Part shown: piece by piece, positions 56,219 to 64,000 of the stretch
How positions within the stretch are numbered: the stretch's first letter is position 1
Layout: each line of letters opens with the position of its first letter
Source: Enterococcus crotali
Lineage (GTDB): Bacteria; Bacillota; Bacilli; Lactobacillales; Enterococcaceae
NCBI RefSeq assembly: GCF_000633635.1
Contig: NZ_AYPQ01000009.1
Span: forward strand, 89,413-153,412
Length of the DNA stretch: 64,000 bases
Reading direction: 5' to 3'
Made by a program: the position numbers and the translations under genes
The notes under the pieces: generated by a model
Told to the model about the DNA's origin: nothing
The model's input: the letters and a program-made list of their open reading frames with translations, nothing else
Database searches by the model: none

Positions 56219-56749
56219 TCAAACCTCCCGATTCAACACTTCATCTTGAATCATCCCACTCGCCTTCATAAACATATACGTCACAACTGGTCCTACAAAA
56301 GTAAAGCCATTCTTTTTCATATCTTTTGCTACAGTTTTAGATAAAGGTGTGACATTTGGCACTTCATATGCCTCTTCATACACATTCAGACGGGGAACCC
56401 CACCAACAAAATCCCACATATAATCCGCAAAACTACCGTATTCTTTTTGCACTGCTAAAATCGCTTGAGCGTTTTGAATCGTGGCGTTGATTTTTCTTGG
56501 ATTGCGGATCATATCAGGATCTTGCATGATTTTCTCCACATCGTCTGGCATCATCCCTGCAACTTTTTGGATTTCCATATTATGAAAATTTCTCAAAAAA
56601 GCCTCTAATTTACTGGCCGCGGCTTTCCAACTTAATCCTGCTTGAAAGGTTCCCACTGTTAGTAAAATAAACAGTAAACGATCATCATGTGTGGGTTTGC
56701 CCCATTGGTTGTGGTACCAGTCGAATTTTTTCTTATCCTGCTCTTTCAT
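56219..56749 (-). CDS. tag: DNA-3-methyladenine glycosylase I
   Basis: The 176-residue protein follows the Tag pattern: YHNQWGKPTHDDRLLFILLTVGTFQAGLSW split over residues 12-41, with the Glu of the family's E-W-G replaced by Gln in NQWG, then IVQ-like helices and the C-terminal FVGPVVTYMFMKASGMI (about 150). It excises 3-methyladenine from alkylated DNA. Typical Tag is ~185 residues with zinc-binding Cys and His at its ends; those are not evident here, so this is a Tag-like subgroup. GAGGGATTACG precedes the ATG. Confidence 0.85.
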   Translation of the reverse strand: MKEQDKKKFDWYHNQWGKPTHDDRLLFILLTVGTFQAGLSWKAAASKLEAFLRNFHNMEIQKVAGMMPDDVEKIMQDPDMIRNPRKINATIQNAQAILAVQKEYGSFADYMWDFVGGVPRLNVYEEAYEVPNVTPLSKTVAKDMKKNGFTFVGPVVTYMFMKASGMIQDEVLNREV

Positions 56750-56767
56750 CGTAATCCCTCGTACTTT

Positions 56768-57559
56768 TCATTCGTTATTATTTGATACCTTTCGTTGATA
56801 ATCAATATAGCCAAAGGCAAAAGCCTCAACAAGCGTGAAAAAACTAGACGCGCTTTGCAACCACCAATCATTTGGAATTGGGCTACGTGAACTAGAAGCA
56901 TATAAATTATACGTTGCCTGGCCTGATAACCAATTACTCTTAAAATTGGTAATAGAAACAATTAGTGCTCGTTTAATTTTTAAAATATTCAAAATGCCAT
57001 CCAGACTACGATTTTCACCAGATAATGATAAAAGAAAAATAACATCATTCTCTGCTAACTGTTCGACAATTCGTTTAAATTCAACAGAATCTGCACTTCC
57101 AGGTATTACTTGAACAGGCTTGCCTATCAGCAAAAACATTCGTTGCAATTCAGCGGCCTGATTTTGTTGCGTTACACCTGTCGAAATAACAAAAATACGA
57201 GCACATTTTTCTATTACTTGGTACAATTCAGTCCAGTCTGCTTCACGAATATACTTTAATGTCTCTTCAACATCCTGTAATGTTTGGGTAAAAAATGACG
57301 AATGTTTTTCATTTGATGGATCAGCAGATGCTTCCCACTTTAAATAATTTTTCATTTCGCTATACCCAGTAAAACCTAGTTTTTGAGAAAAACGGATGAC
57401 AGAAGACTTAGAAGATAAGCTCTTTTTAGCAAATACAGTTACACCAAGATTTCCAATTTCATTTTTATTCTCCATAATGAATTTACTAATTGCGAAATCT
57501 GTTTCACTTAATTGATTATAATTTTGATGTAGTAAATCATTAAAACTCATACTATTCAC
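56768..57559 (-). CDS. RpiR family transcriptional regulator of the alpha-glucoside genes
   Basis: The 263-residue protein has an N-terminal helix-turn-helix (LSSKSSVIRFSQKLGFTGYSEMK, split by residues 48-70) and a SIS domain (IFVISTGVTQQNQAAELQRMF; IFLLSLSGENRSLDGIL). It is 114 bases downstream of the GH4 gene in the same direction, with a terminator between, so it is probably expressed separately but controls that unit. GTG at 57559 lies 6 bases after AGAGG and fits better than the ATG at 57550. Confidence 0.88.
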   Translation of the reverse strand: MNSMSFNDLLHQNYNQLSETDFAISKFIMENKNEIGNLGVTVFAKKSLSSKSSVIRFSQKLGFTGYSEMKNYLKWEASADPSNEKHSSFFTQTLQDVEETLKYIREADWTELYQVIEKCARIFVISTGVTQQNQAAELQRMFLLIGKPVQVIPGSADSVEFKRIVEQLAENDVIFLLSLSGENRSLDGILNILKIKRALIVSITNFKSNWLSGQATYNLYASSSRSPIPNDWWLQSASSFFTLVEAFAFGYIDYQRKVSNNNE

Positions 57560-57604
57560 GTCAATCCTCTTACATTCATTTAGATTTTCTCCGTTGCTAA
57601 TTAC

Positions 57605-57638
57605 AAAAATAAAAAAGCTAATGAAAATCCACTAGCTT
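57605..57638 (-). terminator. Terminator of the GH4 gene
   Basis: AAGCTA pairs with TAGCTT around an AATGAAAATCCAC loop region, followed on the minus strand by six T and a further T-rich tract. Confidence 0.65.
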
Positions 57639-57673
57639 CTTTATATCATGAATTTATTATTTTTCCTAGTTGA

Positions 57674-59035
<1,362 letters not shown>

Positions 59036-59115
59036 TTACTTTTATTCTAACGAGTTTTCTACTCAATTCAATCATTCAAACAAGCTTTGGACCTTTGTCC
59101 AGCAGTTGAAACAAA

Positions 59116-60696
59116 TTATTCGATAATGCCTAGTTTTTCACAAACAGCTTCCTTAAATACAGGTACTCCCATTCCAATGATCACCTGTATATTATTACCA
59201 TTCAGCACAATTCCTTTTTGCTGCGAACATTGTTTCAGCATTGCTTCATCCACTTGAGTAGAATCTTTGACTGTCACTCGCAATCGTGTAAAACAATTCG
59301 TGATCACTTCTATATTTTCTGGACCACCTAACCCCTCAATAATTACTGCTACGTCTTCGGTAGCTATTTCATCTGTTGAGACAATTTCGTTTACTTGTTG
59401 CTGATCGCTATTATTAACCGTAATATCTACACCATCAGCAGTTACTATTCCTTCTTCGCGTCCTGGTGTTTTCAAATTGAACTTGTTGATCAAAAAAACA
59501 AATGTGACATACCAAATAACTCCCATAACCAAGCCTACAATAATAACTAAATAAAATTTAGATAAACCAGGTGGAATCACAGAATTTGATACCACGGTAT
59601 CGATTAGTCCATAAAGCATGTACGTACGAGCACCGATTGCCCAAAGAATGACTTCTGAAATAGCTGTTAACAAACTATGTACTAGCCATAACAATGGTGA
59701 AGCAAATAAGAATGAGAAGTCTAAAGGTTCAGTGACCCCAGCTACTGCACCAACAAACACAGAAGGTAAAATCATCCCTTTAATTTCATCTTTCCGTTCT
59801 TTGTTCGCACAATGAATCAAGGCCAGACCTACCGCTACTGATCCAAAAATCTTAACGAAACCAAAGGTCGCAAAGCGCAGGGATGGATCTAATGAGGCGA
59901 TCGTACCTGCATTGGCCATTTCAGCGTAAAATATATTCACAGCGCCACTATACATCTTTCCGCCAATTTCAGCTGTTCCTCCTAAGGCAGTAAAACAAAA
60001 CGGCATCCATAATAAGTGATGTAGTCCAGTTGGAATCAAGAAACGATTCCCAAAAGCATAGAGAAAGACACCAAACAATCCTGCAGTCAAAATCACATCT
60101 GACAACGAAGTGATCCAGCCATTAACGACTGGCCAGATATAACACAAACTAATAGCCAAAACTAAAGTGATCGGAATCATTAAAATAAACGAAAACCTAG
60201 ATCCACCATAGATACTTAATAAATCAATAAACTCAATATCAGAAAATTTATTGTGGATATAAGCTGTGAGGCATCCTAACAGCATTCCTAAAAATACATT
60301 CATATCCACCACTTGAAAGCCTAATACCATTCCTTGCCCTGTCCCAAATAACCCCATTGCACCTTCTTCTGCTAGCATATCGAATAGATTCAACCAAGCA
60401 TTATTAGCTGCTAAAAAAAATAGAAAAACAATTAAAGATAGTAGCCCTGCCTCTACTTTTTTCTTATTAGCCATTGATGAAGCAATTCCTACACAAAAAA
60501 TAATCGCTAAATTGTTCATCATGGCATCCATCATTGTTTTTATCAACAACCCTATTGTCTGTATAAAAGATGGCATAAATTCCAATTGTAAAATAACTGC
60601 AACTGCTAAAAATAATCCCATGACTGCCATGAATTTAATCGGCATGATCGCTGAACGTGAGAATTTCTGCATTGCTTCTTTTGCTTTTGCTCCCAT
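59116..60696 (-). CDS. PTS alpha-glucoside (maltose-type) IICB permease
   Basis: The 526-residue protein begins with a IIC domain of about ten helices (FSRSAIMPIKFMAVMGLFLA; GLHHLLWMPFCFTALGG at about 230; GVTEPLDFSFLFASP at about 310). After a linker (about 415-445) it has a IIB domain with phosphorylated Cys in NCFTRLRVTVKD (about 470). It resembles GlvC/MalB permeases, which import maltose, trehalulose and similar alpha-glucosides; IIA is supplied from elsewhere. The start at 60696 follows AGAGGGAAAAA; the upstream in-frame ATG at 60735 has no such site. Confidence 0.93.
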   Translation of the reverse strand: MGAKAKEAMQKFSRSAIMPIKFMAVMGLFLAVAVILQLEFMPSFIQTIGLLIKTMMDAMMNNLAIIFCVGIASSMANKKKVEAGLLSLIVFLFFLAANNAWLNLFDMLAEEGAMGLFGTGQGMVLGFQVVDMNVFLGMLLGCLTAYIHNKFSDIEFIDLLSIYGGSRFSFILMIPITLVLAISLCYIWPVVNGWITSLSDVILTAGLFGVFLYAFGNRFLIPTGLHHLLWMPFCFTALGGTAEIGGKMYSGAVNIFYAEMANAGTIASLDPSLRFATFGFVKIFGSVAVGLALIHCANKERKDEIKGMILPSVFVGAVAGVTEPLDFSFLFASPLLWLVHSLLTAISEVILWAIGARTYMLYGLIDTVVSNSVIPPGLSKFYLVIIVGLVMGVIWYVTFVFLINKFNLKTPGREEGIVTADGVDITVNNSDQQQVNEIVSTDEIATEDVAVIIEGLGGPENIEVITNCFTRLRVTVKDSTQVDEAMLKQCSQQKGIVLNGNNIQVIIGMGVPVFKEAVCEKLGIIE

Positions 60697-60761
60697 TTTT
60701 TCCCTCTTTCCAAATAAATAAATTGAGTTGTACAAGCTCTTATCTGTAAGTTAACACACGA

Positions 60762-60775
60762 ATATAACGCTTACA
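60762..60775 (-). promoter_or_regulatory. cre-like site upstream of the alpha-glucoside PTS
   Basis: On the minus strand TGTAAGCGTTATAT matches the cre consensus except at the last two positions, 66 bases before the permease start. Confidence 0.4.
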
Positions 60776-60903
60776 ATATTCAATTTAGTCTATGGAAAAA
60801 AGTCCGTAAGTTGGACCATTTTGAAAAAACGATCAATTGGGAGAATTATTTAGATAATTGGCTTAAAATTATGATTGTCTACATTTTGGCATTAAACGAT
60901 TAG

Positions 60904-60949
60904 AAAAGCGCTCAGACATTGGGGAAACTACAATGTCTGAACGCTTTTT
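60904..60949 (-). terminator. Terminator of the second transketolase operon
   Basis: AAAAGCG(C)TCAGACATTG pairs with CAATGTCTGAACGCTTTT around a 9-base loop, with T-rich flanks on the minus strand, 31 bases after the last gene. Confidence 0.8.
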
Positions 60950-60980
60950 ATTGAGGTAAACTGATAGAATCAGTTGATAA

Positions 60981-61907
60981 CTATTTATTCGATACTTCTT
61001 TGAAAGCTTTGGATATATCCTCAGCTTTCAAGCCATAAACTTCCTTTAAATACTCTACTTTACCCACTTGACCAAATTGTTCTTTCACACCGATTCGCTT
61101 TATTTTTACTGGCTGATTTTCAGCAACTATTTCCGCTACAGCACTGCCCAACCCACCGATCACATTATGATTTTCTGCCGTTACGATCGGTCCTAGTTTA
61201 GCCGCTTCAATTACGATGTCTTCATTCATCGGCTTGATTCTAAACAAATCGATCACTTGAACTGAGATTCCTTGTTTCTCTAAATCCTCCGCTGCCTGAA
61301 GAGCTTCTTCCACCATAATTCCACTAGCAAAAATCGTGCCCGCGGTTCCCTCTTTCAACTTGTAATAACCTTTAGAGAAATCTTCTTCGCCCCTATATAG
61401 TGATTTTGCTTGTTTGCGAATCGTTCGAATATAGAACAATCCTTGTGCCGTATGCGCATATTCTAAAATCGCTTTAAATTGGTATGGATCTGACACTTCA
61501 TAGATATGGTTTCCCGGAATAACGCGCATCAAGGCAATATCTTCAAACGGCATATGGGTTCCGCCGTTCATTTCAGCTGTAACACCTGGATCAGTTCCTA
61601 CGATAACTGCATGATTTTTAGAATAACCAAGAGATAGAAAGACTTGATCAAAGGAACGCCTCGTTGCAAATGGCGCAAAGGTATGGATAAATGGGACAAA
61701 ACCAGTGACAGCAAGACCAGCTGCTGCTCCCATTTCTTCCGCTTCCATGATACCCACATTGATATAACGTTTTCCAAGTTGCTCTTTTAATTTACTTGTT
61801 CCCATTGAACTTGCTAGATCCGCTTCTAATGCTACAACTTTTGGATCTTTTTCAGCTAAAGCTGAAATCGTTTTTGTATAAACTTGTCGCATTTCTAAGT
61901 CTTTCAT
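60981..61907 (-). CDS. Transketolase, C-terminal subunit (second copy)
   Basis: The 308-residue protein has the C-terminal transketolase layout: INVGIMEAEEMGAAAGLAV (about 49-67) with the thiamine-activating Glu, MPFEDIALMRVIPGNH (about 118) and TAENHNVIGGLGSAVAEI near the end. It differs considerably from the copy at 8955-9878, so the two are not a recent duplication. Its ATG overlaps the stop of the N-terminal subunit by one base (TAATG). With the upstream UlaA-type permease it should process a pentulose- or hexulose-phosphate. Confidence 0.93.
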   Translation of the reverse strand: MKDLEMRQVYTKTISALAEKDPKVVALEADLASSMGTSKLKEQLGKRYINVGIMEAEEMGAAAGLAVTGFVPFIHTFAPFATRRSFDQVFLSLGYSKNHAVIVGTDPGVTAEMNGGTHMPFEDIALMRVIPGNHIYEVSDPYQFKAILEYAHTAQGLFYIRTIRKQAKSLYRGEEDFSKGYYKLKEGTAGTIFASGIMVEEALQAAEDLEKQGISVQVIDLFRIKPMNEDIVIEAAKLGPIVTAENHNVIGGLGSAVAEIVAENQPVKIKRIGVKEQFGQVGKVEYLKEVYGLKAEDISKAFKEVSNK

Positions 61908-62737
61908 TATTGATTCACCTCGATCTTTTCAGCCAACACATCGATTGCTTCTTTGATGGCTATTTTTCCCGCTTCATCTGGACGAACATGATGATTGTCC
62001 ACTAATGCTTCAAAGTAAGGAACCCCTTGTCCTTTTACTGTATCTAAAACAATCGCTGTTGGTTTACCGATCATTTGTTTCGCTTGATTCAACGCAACTT
62101 CAATTGCATCAACATCGCTGCCATCCACACGCCAACTATTAAAACCAAAGGCCTGCATTTTTTCGACAAAATCAAACGGATCGCAAATCTCTGTTGTATA
62201 ACCATCTAACTGTTTTTTATTATCATCGATCAATACGATCAAATGATCCAACTGTTGATGCGCCGCAAACTGAAACGCCTCCCAGCATTGTCCTTCATTT
62301 AATTCACCGTCACCAACGATTGCATAGGTATAATTACTTTTGCCTAACAACTGATTGCCTTTTGCAATCCCAGTTGCCGCTGAGATTCCTTGACCTAAAG
62401 ACCCTGTTGTCATATCCACACCTGGGGTTTTGATTCGGTCTGGATGAGAAGGAAGATTTGTTCCATTTTGATTTAAACTAAAAAGGAATGCTTCATCAAA
62501 ATACCCTTTTAAAAACAATGTAGCATATAGCGCAGGCCCCGCATGTCCTTTCGATAAAACAAAATAATCACGGTCTGGATCGTCTTTTTTCTCTGGTGAC
62601 ACATTCAAGACTTTTCCATACAAAACTGCCAACGTTTCAACAATAGACAAGCTGCCACCAAAATGCCCAAAGCCTAAATTATCTAATTCTCTCATCGTAT
62701 AATAACGAATCTGATCCGCTAATTTCTGTGTATCCAT
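61907..62737 (-). CDS. Transketolase, N-terminal subunit (second copy)
   Basis: The 276-residue protein has FGHFGGSLSIVETLAVLYG (about 23-41) and the thiamine-diphosphate motif starting GDGELNEGQCWEAF (about 143). The G-H-x-G-G motif reads H-F-G-G here instead of the more usual H-P-G-G. Its ATG overlaps the IIC stop by one base, preceded by GGGAGGCGGC, so permease and transketolase are produced together. No aldolase or kinase is visible in the sequenced part of the operon. Confidence 0.93.
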   Translation of the reverse strand: MDTQKLADQIRYYTMRELDNLGFGHFGGSLSIVETLAVLYGKVLNVSPEKKDDPDRDYFVLSKGHAGPALYATLFLKGYFDEAFLFSLNQNGTNLPSHPDRIKTPGVDMTTGSLGQGISAATGIAKGNQLLGKSNYTYAIVGDGELNEGQCWEAFQFAAHQQLDHLIVLIDDNKKQLDGYTTEICDPFDFVEKMQAFGFNSWRVDGSDVDAIEVALNQAKQMIGKPTAIVLDTVKGQGVPYFEALVDNHHVRPDEAGKIAIKEAIDVLAEKIEVNQ

Positions 62738-64000
62738 TATGCCGCCTCCTTCGTTTCAGTTATTTTTTTCTTGCCGAAAATCGTTAATCCGATCAATAAT
62801 GCCAATACCGCCAAAATACCAGCAACGACAGCAATTTGACCGCCCGTATCTGCTAATTTACCAAGGAAAATCCCCGTCACACCATAATCTGTATCAGAGA
62901 AGGTCGAACCTTGGAAACCTAAATCACCCATAACTGGCATTAGTAAAATCGGCATGAAACTAATGATCACTCCGTGAATAAACGAACCCACAACCGCTCC
63001 TCGAACTCCACCAGTCGCATTACCGAAAACGCCGGCCGTTGCACCACAGAAGAAATGCGGCACCACACCTGGAATAATCACGGTTGTCCCTGTCGCAATC
63101 ATAATAAATAAACTAACGATCCCCCCAACAAAACTAGTTAAAAAGCCAATCAACACAGCATTTGGTGCATATGGAAAAACAATTGGGCAATCTAATGCTG
63201 GAATCGAGTTAGGTACTAATTTTTCAGAAATCCCTTTAAATGCCGGTACAATTTCAGCTAAAATCAAACGAACACCAGCCAAGATCACGAAGACACCAGC
63301 CGCAAACATCCCAGCCTGTTGCAACGCATAGATAATATAATTTGTCCCATTACTAAGATGTTCAGAAATAAAGTCATTCCCTGCAAACAAGGCCACGATC
63401 GTATACACAATTCCCATCGTCAACGTAATACTAACTGTTGAATCACGTAAGAATGACAAGCCTTTTGGAAAATTGATATCTTCCGTTGATTTCTTTTTGT
63501 CTCCTACATATTTTCCGATAAAACCACTAAGGCATAGCCAAAATTCCCTGTATGTCCCAAAGCAACTGAATCATTTTTGGTAATTTGTTTGGTAAACGGC
63601 TGAGCGATCGCAGGAAAAATCGTATTCGCTAAACCTAACGCCAAGCCACCGACTAAAACTAACGGTACAGCACTCATTTTTGTGACACTCATGATCACCG
63701 CAATCATACACGCCATATAAAGTGTGGCATGACCTGTTAAATAAATATATTTAAATTTCGTAATGCGGGCGATCAAGATATTAAACGCCATTCCCGCTAA
63801 CATAATAAGTGCTGTATACGTCCCATATTTCGTCAGTGCCAAGGCAACAATTGCTTCATTATTCGGCACCACCCCTTGCATATTAAACGCATGCTGGAAC
63901 ATTTCACCAAACGGAGCTAGTGAGCCTTCGATCACACCGGCTCCTGCTGTTACCACTAAAAACCCAACAAAGGTTTTGATTCCGCCACGGACAACATCTG
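62737..64000 (-). pseudogene. PTS ascorbate-type permease IIC (UlaA family), partial and frameshifted as given
   Basis: The 3' part encodes an UlaA-like permease with ALDCPIVFPYAPNAVLIG and GATAGVFGNATGGVRGA, closely like the IIC at 4080-5369. At about 63525-63530 the frame breaks: GNFGYALVVLSENM-stop becomes GYALSGFIGKYVGDKKKSTED if one A is added on the coding strand. The N-terminal part (GGIKTFVGFLVVTAGAGVIEG) runs off the end of the window, so the start is not seen. Upstream genes, probably IIB, IIA and a regulator, should lie beyond 64000. Confidence 0.85.

Overview
The window looks like an Enterococcus chromosome. It is AT-rich and has strong AGGAGG-type ribosome binding sites. It carries CopY/CopZ, many RpiR/BglG/DeoR-controlled PTS sugar operons, a WxL / DUF916 / LPXTG surface-protein locus and enterococcal-type intergenic palindromic repeats. 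No rRNA, tRNA, CRISPR array, insertion sequence or phage gene was seen. I cannot name the species; the nitrite-reductase and siroheme genes suggest a lineage other than the best-known clinical ones.

Layout. (1) 22-2057: a membrane protein with a PH-like tail and a GNAT acetyltransferase. (2) 2153-7823, minus: a PTS operon (BglG-type regulator, UlaB-like IIB, UlaA-like IIC, small helical protein, class II aldolase, P-loop kinase). (3) 8040-8722: copYZ with promoter and operator but no copper ATPase. (4) 8955-16393, minus: an 11-gene polyol/ketose operon (rpiB, fsa, TIM-like isomerase, dhaM, two small four-helix membrane proteins, dhaK, golD-like SDR, dhaL, split transketolase), divergent from its DeoR regulator. 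It resembles the Listeria gol locus. (5) 18355-29031, minus: a nitrite module of NreABC nitrate/oxygen sensing, CbiX and SirC, NirB-NirD, SUMT, the NirC transporter and HemC-HemD. Together these make siroheme and reduce nitrite to ammonium. (6) 29137-35392, plus: YjeM-type transporter, RpiR, GyrI-like protein, cellobiose-type IIC and GH1 phospho-glucosidase. (7) 35751-48844: the surface locus, with an orphan regulator, a DUF916 protein, four small WxL proteins, an LPXTG protein, a ~1536-residue WxL protein, a degenerate serine-recombinase regulator and a divergent Mga-like regulator. (8) 48920-52186: UvrA-like ABC ATPase divergent from a tandem MerR protein. (9) 52395-60696: two further RpiR-controlled sugar systems, a PLP-dependent C-S lyase and Tag glycosylase. 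(10) 60981-end: a second split transketolase translationally coupled to an UlaA-like IIC that runs off the window.

Two window-wide patterns matter. First, eleven single-base frame breaks interrupt ten otherwise well-conserved genes, and every one is repaired by adding one base, mostly A or T in a short run. A deletion-biased consensus error is the likeliest reason, so these genes may be intact in the organism. They are typed 'pseudogene' because the sequence as given cannot encode the whole product. Second, a palindromic intergenic repeat of about 120 bp (seven full or partial copies) keeps its stem paired although the arm sequences differ between copies, which suggests selection for a folded structure.
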